64,000 nt of DNA from Methylobacterium terrae (GTDB lineage: Bacteria; Pseudomonadota; Alphaproteobacteria; Rhizobiales; Beijerinckiaceae): the NCBI RefSeq assembly GCF_003173755.1, contig NZ_CP029553.1, forward strand, positions 3,112,501 to 3,176,500, in the 5' to 3' direction. The position numbers were made by a program, and so were the translations under genes. Below are positions 45,387 to 53,826 of this stretch, in pieces. Position 1 is the first letter of the stretch; every line of letters starts with the position of its first letter. The notes under the pieces were generated by a model that searched no databases, was not told where the DNA came from, and saw nothing but the letters and a program-made list of their open reading frames with translations.

Positions 45387-46115
45387 TCAGCGCCGCGGGG
45401 CGACCGGCAGCGGCGTCGCGCCCGGCGGGACGATGACGGGCGCGGCCGCCGCGCCGGAATTCGTCTGGACGACCGAGATGTTCGCGTCGCGCCCCACCAC
45501 CGTCAGCCCGTAGTTCAGGTTGTTGCCGGTCTGGGTGTTCGTGACGACGTTGCGCTGCCCGCTGACGTTCAGCGTGGAGCTGTTGTTGTCGCCGGTCTGG
45601 GTGGTGCCGACCGTGTTGCCGGTTCCGTACAGCGTCAGGTTCGACGCGCTGCCGTTACCCGTCTGGACCTGCGAGGTGGCGTTCGATCCGCCGTAGATCG
45701 TCGCGACCGCGGCGTTTCCCTGCCCCGTCTGGCTGATGGTGCCCGTGTTGCCCGCGCCGAACTGATTCAGGACGGCCGTGTTGCCGCTCGACCCGGCCGG
45801 GGCCGCACCCGGGGCGGGCGCGCCGCCGAACAGGCCTGCGCTCGACGCGCCCGCGGAGCCCGCCGTCCCGGCACCCCGGCCCGCGGCATTGCCGGCGGCC
45901 GCGTCGAGGAGGCTCTGCTCGACGGTCTGCGCCGTGACCGACCGCCGGTCGGGCGAGGCGACCGCGCGGTCGACCTGGTTGATGTAGACGCCGCCCTGCT
46001 GGGCCGCGGCGGGCCGGGCGAGGGCGGCCGCCACGAGGCCGAGCGCCGGGAGGCCGAGCGCCGGGAGGCCGAGCGCCGGGAGGCCGAGCGCCAAGAGAAG
46101 CCGGTACGCGCGCAT
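45387..46115 (-). CDS. Curlin-repeat protein (CsgB/CsgA-like)
   Basis: This 242-residue protein has a signal peptide of unusual make-up: four near-identical LGLPA units followed by VAAALARPAAAQ. After a Gly/Ala/Pro linker (residues 70-105), curlin repeats run from about 108 to 220 in the pattern N-x5-Q-x-G-x-x-N. Examples are NTAVLNQFGAGNTGTISQTGQGN, NNSSTLNVSGQRN and NVVTNTQTGNNLN. It is probably a minor curlin or nucleator exported by CsgG. It lies 11 bp after csgH. Confidence 0.87.
   Translation of the reverse strand: MRAYRLLLALGLPALGLPALGLPALGLVAAALARPAAAQQGGVYINQVDRAVASPDRRSVTAQTVEQSLLDAAAGNAAGRGAGTAGSAGASSAGLFGGAPAPGAAPAGSSGNTAVLNQFGAGNTGTISQTGQGNAAVATIYGGSNATSQVQTGNGSASNLTLYGTGNTVGTTQTGDNNSSTLNVSGQRNVVTNTQTGNNLNYGLTVVGRDANISVVQTNSGAAAAPVIVPPGATPLPVAPRR
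46036..46095. repeat. 15-bp tandem repeat inside a curlin signal peptide
   Basis: AGGCCGAGCGCCGGG occurs three times exactly at 46036, 46051 and 46066, and once with two changes at 46081. On the coding strand each unit adds L-G-L-P-A to the hydrophobic core. Being a multiple of three, copy changes would lengthen or shorten the signal peptide without breaking the frame. Confidence 0.92.
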
Positions 46116-46126
46116 GGTCGTGATCC

Positions 46127-46558
46127 TCACAGCGGGGTCGCCGCCGGTCCCGAGGACCGGCATTCGATGGTGCGGCCGAGTACGTCGAGGGTGAGGACGG
46201 CGTCGTAGCGCGCGCCCTGCTCCAGGCCGAGGCCGGCCTGCCCGACGCTCACGGGACGACGCGGCTCGGCGCGGAACTCGCCCGCCTGCGCGATGTCCGA
46301 GGATCCGGCGGCTCCGGTCTTGCGCACCCGCAGCCGGTAGCGTCCGGCGAGGGCGGCACTCGCCTCGGCCCAGCCCCGGATCGTCACGACGGGTCCGTCG
46401 CGCTCCTCGGTGATCGCGCACGTTACCGCGCTGCGATCGCCCTCGTCGGCCTTCGTCATTGCTGCTCCCCCGGACATCCAGATGGCTCCCGCGGCGATCA
46501 GGCCGGCGAGGGGGCGCGGCCATGCCGCTCCCCCGCGGGATCGCGCCGCCCCCGTCAT
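46127..46558 (-). CDS. csgH: CsgH-type curli assembly protein
   Basis: This 143-residue protein starts at an ATG that overlaps the LuxR-type stop by 4 bp. A long N-terminal hydrophobic segment (RPLAGLIAAGAIWMSGGA) exports a compact beta-sandwich. That domain has VTCAITEERDGPVVTIRGWAEAS, GRYRLRVRKTGAAGSSDIAQAGEF, VSVGQAGLGLEQGARYDAVLTLDVLGRTIECRS. This is the alphaproteobacterial CsgH, a structural counterpart of CsgC that keeps curlin from forming amyloid in the periplasm. Two Cys, in VTCAI and IECRS, could form a disulfide. Confidence 0.87.
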   Translation of the reverse strand: MTGAARSRGGAAWPRPLAGLIAAGAIWMSGGAAMTKADEGDRSAVTCAITEERDGPVVTIRGWAEASAALAGRYRLRVRKTGAAGSSDIAQAGEFRAEPRRPVSVGQAGLGLEQGARYDAVLTLDVLGRTIECRSSGPAATPL

Positions 46559-47139
46559 GACAGGATCGCCGCCTTCGCGAGGAGCGCGACGAGCTCGGCC
46601 TGGCGCCTGGTCTGGGTCTTCACGAAGATCGACGCGAGCTGGGTGCGCAGCGTCGCGTGGCTCAGGCCCGTCGCGCGCGAGACCTCCGCCAGGGTCTGCC
46701 CGCAGCCGATCGCCTGGGCGAGCCGCGTCTCCGCGGGCGTCAGGTCGAACAGGCGGCGAAGGACCTTGGCGTCGGGTTGCGGCGGGTGGGCCAGCTCGAC
46801 GAGGACGAGCACCGTGTGGGGTGACCCACCGGCCTCGACCGGGGTCGCGTGCAGGACCAGGGGCGGGCGCGGCTCGCGCCGGATCGTCACGAACAGCGCG
46901 TCGTTCGGATCCAGCTTCGCCCTCGCCGCCGCGAGGAGCGCCCGGAGGGCGTCCCGGCGCGCCCGGTGGTCGGCCCCGGCCGCGAGGTCCAGCATGCGGT
47001 CGGCGTTCCGGTTGGCGCCCAGGACGTCGCCGGAGGAACCGAGGACGAGGACGCCGCACGGCGTGCGGTCGAGGACGTCGAGGAGCGAGGCGGCGAGCCC
47101 GTCCGGGAACGATGCCGCTTCGGAGAAACCGGTCTTCAT
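46555..47139 (-). CDS. PAS/LuxR-type transcriptional regulator (CsgD-like role)
   Basis: The ATG at 47139 gives 194 residues; longer in-frame versions run through sequence lacking protein character. A PAS-like sensor domain (residues 15-110, LLDVLDRTPCGVLVLGSSGDVLGANRNADRMLDL) precedes a LuxR-type HTH (LTPAETRLAQAIGCGQTLAEVSRATGLSHATLRTQLASIF). It overlaps csgH and heads the csgH-curlin unit, so it probably controls curli genes, as CsgD (also LuxR-type) does in enterics. It is not an orthologue of CsgD by domain make-up. Confidence 0.83.
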   Translation of the reverse strand: MKTGFSEAASFPDGLAASLLDVLDRTPCGVLVLGSSGDVLGANRNADRMLDLAAGADHRARRDALRALLAAARAKLDPNDALFVTIRREPRPPLVLHATPVEAGGSPHTVLVLVELAHPPQPDAKVLRRLFDLTPAETRLAQAIGCGQTLAEVSRATGLSHATLRTQLASIFVKTQTRRQAELVALLAKAAILS

Positions 47140-47823
47140 CTTGCCCCAGGCGAGCGGATGGTCGTCGAGGGAGCTGCGCCAGGCCGCACCGTCCGGGAGC
47201 GGGCCGGGACCATCCGGACGGCGTGCCGGCGCCGGCACGCAGGAGTGCGGAGGAACGGGGCTCGCCGACCCGGCATCCACGTCAGCAAAGCTGTGTCGCA
47301 AGTTTACTCCCCCCAACCTTGCGCCGTGTGCGGATCGGCAACTTCGGTGTCCGGCGTCGTTTCCGCTCCTCGGGTCGATGGCGTGCCACGCCTGATCAGA
47401 CCGATGTCCTTGGAGCGATACGCCAAGGCCTAACGACAATTACGCCACCACCCTTCGAGATCAGAAACAGTCCTACAACTGCGTGACGACTCCATTAACC
47501 CTTCATCCAAGAAGGCGATGACTCGTTACCCGAATTACCTCGCCAGACCGATTTGTCAAACGGAATCAGCATTGGTGCTTCACCACCCTTCGGCACCGGG
47601 ATCCTGGCTCAGCACTTTTCCGAACTGTTGATTTATCGGCGCTTCATTCGAACGAATGATGCGAAGCGCGTTCCGGATCGACTAGTAAATAAATCGTTAA
47701 GCCAAGCGGCCCGGCGCCAAGACGCCGGCCCTCGCGCTGACAAGGGGAGGCGGCCACGCCGCGTCAGACGTTCGACAAGGCGGACAGCCGAGCGCTTTCT
47801 CGCCAGCTTACGGGGATTGAACA
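47140..47823. promoter_or_regulatory. Divergent control region of the curli locus
   Basis: This 684-bp gap separates the regulator from the large curlin gene. From about 47420 it turns noticeably A/T-rich. It contains a TCATTCG-AA-CGAATGA palindrome (47644-47659) and an AT-rich run TAGTAAATAAATCGTTAA (47682-47699) that could hold a -10. A plus-strand frame crossing it (47553 on) overlaps the curlin start and lacks support. A long leader and several regulator sites are likely. Confidence 0.55.
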
Positions 47824-49140
47824 ATGAAAAAGCATCTTCTCGCGCTTGCCGCGGGCACGGCGACGCTCGTTCTTGCGACTTCAGCTTTCGCTCAGTCGAA
47901 CACCGCTTTCACCAGCCAGCGGGACAGCAACAACGTGATGGACATCACGCAGTCCGGCTCGGGCGGCTTCGTGGGATTCAGCGATGGCCAGCGGGTCGAT
48001 CAGAGAGGCGGGAGCGGCAACAGCCTCGTTGTCCGGCAGAGTGGCGCGAACAACGTCGTCGGCGCGACGGATTACAACACGGCGCAACAGGTTCTGGACG
48101 GCGCTCAGAACGGATCTGCTAATACCCTTCGCATCGATCAGAGCGGCTCTGGCAACGGCGTTCGTTACAGCCAGTTCGGCAATAACAACGGCAATCTCAC
48201 GGCCGGCAGCTCCAATGGCGCGAACAATTTAGGTCCGTATGGCGGGACGGGCTTCCAAAGCCCCTTCGGCGGCGGCAACAATCATGGCGGTGCCGCGGGC
48301 GACGTCGCACGTTGGGATTACGTCCGTCAGGAAGGCACGGGCGATCAGTTGGCCATCAAACAGGATTCCCGTGACGCTTCAGGCGCAAATGGCGTCATCT
48401 CCCGCCAGAACAGCACCGCGTCGCGCATCAGCCTGGAGCAGCTGGCGACTAGTTCCGGCAACAACTACGCGTACTTCATTCAGAATGGCGGATCAGGGAA
48501 TACGGCCGCCGTCCAGCAGACGAATCTCGGCAACGTGTTCAACTTGGCTGATATCCGTCAGGGCGACGGGTACGTCGGCCGCAGCACGACAGCCTCGACG
48601 GTCAACGCGACGCAGTCCGGCTCGGCACTCGATCTGTTCGTGAACCAGAGCGGTCAGTGGAACCAGGCGACAACCTCGCAGGAGGTGGCCAGCAATACCA
48701 TCTCGATCTTCCAGGCTGGCATCGGCTACGATGATCTCACTGCCAACAAGGTAGATGCCAGCCAGCTCTCCGGCTCAGGCAACTATCTGTACGGCTACCA
48801 GGATGGCTATGCAAATTCCATTCTGAGCAGGCAGGATGGCAACAACAATTTTGGGTACATTACGCAGATCGGCAACTCCAACAACGTCACCAACCGGCAG
48901 TCCGGCGACAACCATCAGTTAATCGCCTTGCAGGTTGGCACCGGGTTGATCGTGGACTCGACCCAGAATGGCAGCGGCCAGTACGCGTCCATCGACCAGA
49001 ACGGCTATAACAACTCCTACACTGGATTGCAGTCTGGCACCTCCAACCAGGCGTATGTGAGCCAGGGGCAGAACGGCAACATCGCCAACGTCGTCCAGGC
49101 CGGCTCTGGCAACCTCGCCACGATCCGCCAGAACCGCTGA
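47824..49140 (+). CDS. Large curlin (major CsgA-like amyloid subunit)
   Basis: This 438-residue protein has a signal peptide MKKHLLALAAGTATLVLATSAFA. Nearly the whole mature chain is made of curlin-type units such as N-x5-Q-S-G-x-x-N: NNVMDITQSGSGG, NSLVVRQSGANN, NTLRIDQSGSGNGVRYSQFGNNN, NYLYGYQDGYAN, NNVTNRQSGDNHQ. They run up to the last one, NLATIRQNR, which ends in Q-N-R. It is about three times the size of E. coli CsgA. Two longer Gly/Asn-rich interruptions lie near residues 123-160. Its codons use more A and T than the neighbours. It is probably the main fibre protein. Confidence 0.9.
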   Translation: MKKHLLALAAGTATLVLATSAFAQSNTAFTSQRDSNNVMDITQSGSGGFVGFSDGQRVDQRGGSGNSLVVRQSGANNVVGATDYNTAQQVLDGAQNGSANTLRIDQSGSGNGVRYSQFGNNNGNLTAGSSNGANNLGPYGGTGFQSPFGGGNNHGGAAGDVARWDYVRQEGTGDQLAIKQDSRDASGANGVISRQNSTASRISLEQLATSSGNNYAYFIQNGGSGNTAAVQQTNLGNVFNLADIRQGDGYVGRSTTASTVNATQSGSALDLFVNQSGQWNQATTSQEVASNTISIFQAGIGYDDLTANKVDASQLSGSGNYLYGYQDGYANSILSRQDGNNNFGYITQIGNSNNVTNRQSGDNHQLIALQVGTGLIVDSTQNGSGQYASIDQNGYNNSYTGLQSGTSNQAYVSQGQNGNIANVVQAGSGNLATIRQNR

Positions 49141-49148
49141 TCCAACTC

Positions 49149-49180
49149 GACCGGAGGACGGCCCGCGCCGCCCTCCGGTC
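49149..49180 (+). terminator. Hairpin after the large curlin gene
   Basis: GACCGGAGG-A-CGGC, loop CCGC, GCCG-C-CCTCCGGTC forms a 13-pair stem with one mismatch, 8 bp past the stop codon. The following CTCGTCGCC has no clear T-run. Confidence 0.7.
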
Positions 49181-49451
49181 CTCGTCGCCCCGCGGGCGGT
49201 GCCCGGGATCGTGCCCCAGGGCGTTCCTCGCGGCGACACCCTTTTCTGCCCTTCGAGACCGAACTCGCTCCCGCCCGCCTCGCAAGCGACGACAGGTGGA
49301 TCCTCGGCGTCTCGGTGAAGGATTTCGAAGGTCGCGCCCGATCCTGTGCTGATCTCCGCGTCGTCGGAGCGTCCCGAATCTGAACGCGCCGGCGCCCATC
49401 TTTCATTAAGGTGCCTTGATCACACAGAGCACAGGTGGATCTCAGGACGCC

Positions 49452-50177
49452 ATGCCTCGCTTGACCTTTCCGATCGCTCGAACGGTGATTGCCGGCGCCG
49501 GCCTGTGGCTGGCCGCAGCAGCCGCATCCGGCGCCCTCGCGCAGGCTCCCGCTGCGGGCGCGCCGCCGAGCACGGCGGCACCGTCTCCCGCGGCGGGCCC
49601 CGCTCCCGCGACCCCGGCCAATCCGGCCTGCGACGCCGGCTGCGTCCGGGCGAATGCCGACCGCGCCGTGCAGGCCTGCGCGCCGCGGATCGAGGCGGAA
49701 GCCCCGGGCGACTACGAGTGGCTGCTGCGGCCCTACGGCAGCATCTTCCAGGAGGCCGACACGCCCGAGCAGGCGAGCTCGACCGTCGTGCGCTACCGCG
49801 GCGACTCGATCCGCTTCCTGTCGCCCCAGAAGGAGTGGCTCCGCGCGATCTACGAGTGCGGCTTCGACGCCGGAACCCGTCAGGTCGCCTACGTGCGGGT
49901 CCGGATCGGCGTGCTCGGCAAGCGCAGCGCGGTTCCGGTCGCCGCCGCCGCGCCGGCCCCGCGGGCGCCGGCCGCCGCACCGGCCGCCACCCCAGCGGCC
50001 ACCCCAGCCGCGAAGCCGGCGGCGCCGGGCCCGCAGGCCGCCGCGCCGAACCCGGCGCCGCCCGCCGCGAATTCGAGTGCCCCCCAGCCGGCCTCGATCA
50101 ACCTGCGGGCGATCGGCGAGCCGAGCCTGGTCGACGTCCGCCAGATTCCCGCCGGAGCGAGGCCGCCGAAACCCTGA
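49452..50177 (+). CDS. Exported Ala/Pro-rich protein of unknown function
   Basis: Taken from ATG 49452, this 241-residue protein has a signal peptide ending ALAQ and a Pro/Ala linker. A folded domain lies at about 55-155, with four Cys (NPACDAGCVRANADRAVQACAPRIEAEA and IYECGFDAGTRQVAYVRVRIGVLGKR). A second Ala/Pro-rich tail follows, ending in INLRAIGEPSLVDVRQIPAG. The domain looks disulfide-bonded and periplasmic. Its place between the main curlin and a lytic transglycosylase suggests an envelope role in fibre export, without direct evidence. The preceding 49181-49451 shows nothing else. Confidence 0.7.
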   Translation: MPRLTFPIARTVIAGAGLWLAAAAASGALAQAPAAGAPPSTAAPSPAAGPAPATPANPACDAGCVRANADRAVQACAPRIEAEAPGDYEWLLRPYGSIFQEADTPEQASSTVVRYRGDSIRFLSPQKEWLRAIYECGFDAGTRQVAYVRVRIGVLGKRSAVPVAAAAPAPRAPAAAPAATPAATPAAKPAAPGPQAAAPNPAPPAANSSAPQPASINLRAIGEPSLVDVRQIPAGARPPKP

Positions 50178-50425
50178 GGAGACGAGCCGGCAGGTGCCGC
50201 GCGCGGCGGGACCGATGCGGTCCCGCCCGGTCGAATACGCCGCTACACTGGCCTCAGGCAAGTCACAGCCTTGTATCGGCCCTCCCTGCGGCCGCGACGT
50301 GGTCCCGATGCGTTGAAGACAGAAAGCCTTGCGGCGTGTTCGCCAGGCTACAGACAGGCGGCCGCCAGACGCTAGAGTGGCATGAATTGCGCGAAAAGCG
50401 CGGTGATGGGGGCGGATTGTCGGTC

Positions 50426-51271
50426 GTGCGTGTCGTCGTTCTCGCAATCATTGCCGCGTTCTCGGCAGGTTCGGCCGCCGCAACCGGCCCCGCCTCGCCC
50501 TCGGCCCAAGCGGAAGATGCGATCCTCGCGCAGATGACCGGGCGCGTGACCGGCGCGATGACGTCGGCGCCGCTGCCGCTCTTCATCCGCATGGCGCCGA
50601 TGCGCCCGCCGGTCGTGCCGGCGATGCGCCGGGAATTCGTCGCCCTGGCGGAGAGCGCGGCCACGCGGCACGGCCTGGATGCCGAGTTCTTCAAGCGCCT
50701 CATCCGGCAGGAGAGCGGCTACAACCCGAACGCCGTGAGCGCGGCCGGCGCCCAGGGCATCGCCCAGTTCATGCCGGCGACCGCCCTGATGGTCGGCCTC
50801 GACGATCCCTTCGATCCGAGGAAGGCCCTGCCGAAATCCGCCGAGCACCTGGCCGCCCTGCGCCAGCGCCTGGGCAACGAGGGCCTCGCGGCCGCCGCCT
50901 ACAATGCCGGCGAGGCGCGGGTGCGGGCGTGGCTGGCCGGCCGCTCCGCCCTGCCGCTCGAGACGCAGAACTACGTCCTCACCATCACCGGCCGGCAGGC
51001 CTCCGAGTGGATCGCGCGCGGCGCCGCGACCTTCGACCGGATCGGCTTCGCCTGGCCGGCCGCGGCCGGGACCTTCGATCGTTCGCGGGAGGAGGGCTGG
51101 CGACCCGGAAGCGGCCTGTTCGAGGCCGCCACCCCGAAGCCCTCCCCGAGGCCTCTCGCGGCGACGGCGCATCCGCGCGCTCCCGCCGTCGCGAGCGCCG
51201 CACGCCGGCCGGTCTCGGGGGAGCGGGACCTGTGCGCCAGGATGGGCTGCATCGTTGCCGCGTCGTACTAG
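50426..51271 (+). CDS. Lytic transglycosylase, SLT domain
   Basis: GTG 50426, with GGGGGCGGA upstream, is preferred over TTG 50417. It gives 281 residues with a signal peptide (VVVLAIIAAFSAGSAAAT). The SLT lysozyme-like domain spans about 75-195: catalytic Glu96 in LIRQESGYNPNAVSAAGAQGIAQFMP, then GLDDPFDPRKALPKSAEHLAAL and LAAAAYNAGEARV. It cleaves peptidoglycan glycan strands to 1,6-anhydro ends. Such enzymes are needed to let envelope-spanning machines pass the wall. Its position in the curli locus fits making room for CsgG assembly. The Ala/Pro-rich C-terminus is probably disordered. Confidence 0.88.
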   Translation: MRVVVLAIIAAFSAGSAAATGPASPSAQAEDAILAQMTGRVTGAMTSAPLPLFIRMAPMRPPVVPAMRREFVALAESAATRHGLDAEFFKRLIRQESGYNPNAVSAAGAQGIAQFMPATALMVGLDDPFDPRKALPKSAEHLAALRQRLGNEGLAAAAYNAGEARVRAWLAGRSALPLETQNYVLTITGRQASEWIARGAATFDRIGFAWPAAAGTFDRSREEGWRPGSGLFEAATPKPSPRPLAATAHPRAPAVASAARRPVSGERDLCARMGCIVAASY

Positions 51272-51272
51272 A

Positions 51273-51292
51273 GCAGCGCGCGATCGCGCTGC
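51273..51292. terminator. Hairpin after the lytic transglycosylase gene
   Basis: GCAGCGCG-CGAT-CGCGCTGC pairs perfectly, starting 1 bp after the TAG. A degraded copy of the GGCGAACCGG...TTCGTCGG palindrome (compare 58977) follows at about 51341-51364. It lies between converging genes. Confidence 0.65.
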
Positions 51293-51398
51293 CTTCGGAC
51301 GCTCCTCCAGGCGTTCGATGGTGCCGCATCGTCTGCGGCGAACCGGCGTCCGCTTCGTCGGAGGATGCGTCCGGCGATCCCGCGCGGCGGCCGGCGGC

Positions 51399-51971
51399 TC
51401 AGCGCTGCACGACCGTCAGCCGGTGCCCGGTCCCGCCCTGGATCGCGCCGAGCTGGTTGCCCTGCCCGAGCTGCACCGCCTGGATCATCCCCAGGATTCC
51501 GCTCTGCTGCAGCGTGACCGTGTTGCCGGATCCGGCTTGATGGACGGAGACCGCGAGCCCGTCGCCCGACTGCGCCACCGTCAGGTGATTGCCGAAGCCG
51601 CCCTGGATCAGGGCCGCCTCGTTGCGAAAGCCGTCCTGGACGAGGCCGATCGCGTTGCGCGTGCCGGCCTGCGGGAGGCCGGGCCGGCCGACGTCGCCCG
51701 CCGGGGGAGCGAGGAGCAGGTCGCTCGTCCCGCTCCGGCCGAGACCCGCCGCGGCCGCCGGTTCGCCGCCCGGCAAGCCGGTGATTCCGCCGGCGAGGAG
51801 CCGCGGGCCCTGTCCGCCGGACCCGAGGGCGCCCCTGTCGGAGCCCATGCCGGTTCGAACCGCTCCGGGCGCGACCTGCGCGATCCAGACCTCCTGTGCC
51901 CGCGAAGGACAGGAGAATCCCAAGGCGGCGACGGCCAGCAGGACTGCGCCGAGAGATCCGGTCCTGACCAT
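51399..51971 (-). CDS. Third curlin-repeat protein
   Basis: The ATG at 51971 with GAGG 8 nt upstream gives 190 residues. A signal peptide ends at SRAQE. Residues 25-100 are Gly/Ala/Pro-rich without repeats. The C-terminal 90 residues hold curlin-like units NAIGLVQDGFRN, EAALIQGGFGN, HLTVAQSGDG, SGNTVTLQQSGI and GNQLGAIQGGTGHRLTVVQR. It resembles a nucleator or cap such as CsgB more than a fibre body. It is convergent with the transglycosylase gene. Confidence 0.85.
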   Translation of the reverse strand: MVRTGSLGAVLLAVAALGFSCPSRAQEVWIAQVAPGAVRTGMGSDRGALGSGGQGPRLLAGGITGLPGGEPAAAAGLGRSGTSDLLLAPPAGDVGRPGLPQAGTRNAIGLVQDGFRNEAALIQGGFGNHLTVAQSGDGLAVSVHQAGSGNTVTLQQSGILGMIQAVQLGQGNQLGAIQGGTGHRLTVVQR

Positions 51972-52069
51972 GCGCCCCACCTCGCGTTCGCCGCCTCGAT
52001 CGGACGAACGATAGTCGTGCCGCGTGGAGAACAGGTTAAGACGGGCCGGACATGGTCGGAGGCGACACG

Positions 52070-52450
52070 ATGAGAGCAGTCCCGTCTTGGTCGGTCTTGA
52101 TTCATCTGACGCTGGGCACGGCCGCCCTGGCGCAGGGCGCAGGGTCGAGCGGCAACGTCAACGATTGCACGTTCCTCAAGGACCCGATCGAGCTGCGCAA
52201 CTGCATCCTGCGGTTCGAGGGCACGGGTACGCCGCCTCCGGCCGTGATCGAGGCGCCGCCCCCGGCGACGCCCGCGGACGGCGCGCTGCCCGGGACCGCC
52301 GCGGAGGAGAGCACGGGCAAGCCGTCCGGACGGCGCGCCAAGAGCAGGCGGGCGCGCGGCAGGCCGCAGGCGCCCCCCGTCGCGCCGTCCCGGGCGCGCG
52401 ACACCCCGACCTCGATCGAGCAGGTCGAGATCCCGCCGCGGGCCCGGTGA
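52070..52450 (+). CDS. Small secreted protein with a Pro/Arg-rich tail
   Basis: This 126-residue protein starts at ATG 52070 with GGAGG 7 nt upstream (an ATG at 52052 is possible). It has a signal peptide ending ALAQG, a short motif NVNDCTFLKDPIELRNCILRFEG with two Cys, then a Pro- and Arg-rich disordered tail (GRRAKSRRARGRPQAPP). It is divergent from the third curlin gene 98 bp away. The function is unknown; the location suggests membership of the curli locus. Confidence 0.7.
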   Translation: MRAVPSWSVLIHLTLGTAALAQGAGSSGNVNDCTFLKDPIELRNCILRFEGTGTPPPAVIEAPPPATPADGALPGTAAEESTGKPSGRRAKSRRARGRPQAPPVAPSRARDTPTSIEQVEIPPRAR

Positions 52451-52472
52451 CGGGCGGGGTGCCGGCCGCCCC

Positions 52473-53663
52473 TCAGCGATCCGTCCGGTGCGCCACCACG
52501 CCGACGAGGGCCACCGCCAGCGCCAGCCCGGCGCCGATCAGCGGCAGGTGGCCGTAGCCCACCCCCGCCGTGATGGCGACGCCGCCGAGCCAGGCGCCGA
52601 GGGCGTTGCCGAGGTTGAAGGCACCCTGGTTCACCGTCGAGGCGAGGTTGCGGGCGCCGTCGGCCGCGGTGAGCACCCGCATCTGCAGCGGCGCCACCAG
52701 GGCGAAGGCGAGGATGCCCCACAGGCCGATCAGCGCGGTGGCGGGCATCAGTGAAGAACTCGCCGGCACGAGGGCCAGCAGCACCGCGACGAGGGCGAGG
52801 CCCAGGCCGATCACCGAGGGCATCAGCCGCCAGTCGCCGAGGCGCCCGCCGAGCACGTTGCCGAGCGTCAGCCCGACGCCGAACAGCAGCAGCACGCCGG
52901 TGATCGCCGACGGGCTCGCGCCCGCGGTCGCGGCGAGCATCGGCGCGACGTAGGTGAAGACGCTGAACAGGCTCGCCGAGGCCAGCACGCTGAGCAGCAT
53001 GGCGAGCACCACCTGGGTCCGGCGCAAGGCTCGCATCTCCGACAGCAGGCTGCCGGATTCGTGGGCCAGGCGCCGCGGCAGCCAGGCGAGGAGCGCCGCG
53101 GCGGCGACGAAGCCGATGCCGACCACGGCCCAGAACGTCGCCCGCCAGCCCAGCGCGTGGCCGAGCGCGGTGCCGAACGGCACGCCGAGCACGTTGGCGA
53201 GGGTGAGCCCGGTGAACATGATCGCGATGGCGCTCGCCTTGCGGTGCGCGGGGACGAGGTCCGCCGCCACCACCGAGCCGAGGCCGAAGAAGGCGCCGTG
53301 GCAGAGCGCCGTGACGATGCGGGCGAGCATCAGGAGGCGGTAATCGGCCGCGAGCGCGCAGAGCGCGTTGCCGAGGATGAACAGGCCGATCAGCACGAGA
53401 AGCGCCCGGCGCCGGTCGAGGCGCGACAGCAGCACCGCCACGACCGGCGAGCCGAAGGTGACGCTGAGCGCGTAGCCGGAGACGAGGAGACCCGCCTTCG
53501 GGATGCTCACCCCGAGATCCGAGGCCATCTCGGGCAGGAGCCCCATGATGACGAACTCGGTGGTGCCGATGCCGAAGGAGGCGGCGGCCAGCGCCAGGAG
53601 GGCGAGGCCCGCGGCGCGCCCGGTCGCCGCGGCGCCGGCGGTGTGATCGAGTGTGTGCTGCAT
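52473..53663 (-). CDS. MFS transporter, DHA1/AraJ-type
   Basis: This 396-residue membrane protein has twelve helices. Its DHA1 markers are FGIGTTEFVIMGLLPEMASDLGVSIPKAGLLVSGYAL, LSRLDRRRALLVLIGLF (motif A), and RIVTALCHGAFFGLGSVVAADLVP. GVPFGTALGHALGWRATFW (motif C) follows. Relatives (AraJ, YdhP, SotB) are proton-driven exporters of sugars, purine ribosides or drugs. It is preceded by a 19-bp tandem repeat block in its upstream region. The exported compound cannot be told. Confidence 0.92.
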   Translation of the reverse strand: MQHTLDHTAGAAATGRAAGLALLALAAASFGIGTTEFVIMGLLPEMASDLGVSIPKAGLLVSGYALSVTFGSPVVAVLLSRLDRRRALLVLIGLFILGNALCALAADYRLLMLARIVTALCHGAFFGLGSVVAADLVPAHRKASAIAIMFTGLTLANVLGVPFGTALGHALGWRATFWAVVGIGFVAAAALLAWLPRRLAHESGSLLSEMRALRRTQVVLAMLLSVLASASLFSVFTYVAPMLAATAGASPSAITGVLLLFGVGLTLGNVLGGRLGDWRLMPSVIGLGLALVAVLLALVPASSSLMPATALIGLWGILAFALVAPLQMRVLTAADGARNLASTVNQGAFNLGNALGAWLGGVAITAGVGYGHLPLIGAGLALAVALVGVVAHRTDR

Positions 53664-53731
53664 CGCCGTCCTTACTGTTGCGATGCAGCATAAGGCGGGA
53701 GGCCGCCCGGGGTTCAGCCCCGGCGCCGCAT

Positions 53732-53826
53732 GGCAGGCCTGCGGCGGCTCGGCAGGCCTGTGGCGGCTCGGCAGGCCTGTGGCGGCTCGGCAGGCCTGTG
53801 GCGGCTCGGCAGGCCTTTAGCGGCTT
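53732..53826. repeat. 19-bp tandem repeat, five units
   Basis: GGCAGGCCTGTGGCGGCTC is repeated at 53732, 53751, 53770, 53789 and 53808. The middle three are identical, the first has one change and the last several. Looser traces continue to about 53860. It lies between the end of the DsbD-type gene and the MFS start. Confidence 0.92.

Noticed and set aside
47553-48122. 189-codon plus-strand frame running into the large curlin gene
   Set aside because: Half of it overlaps the curlin gene in another frame and the rest lies in the A/T-rich control region; the translation has no features.
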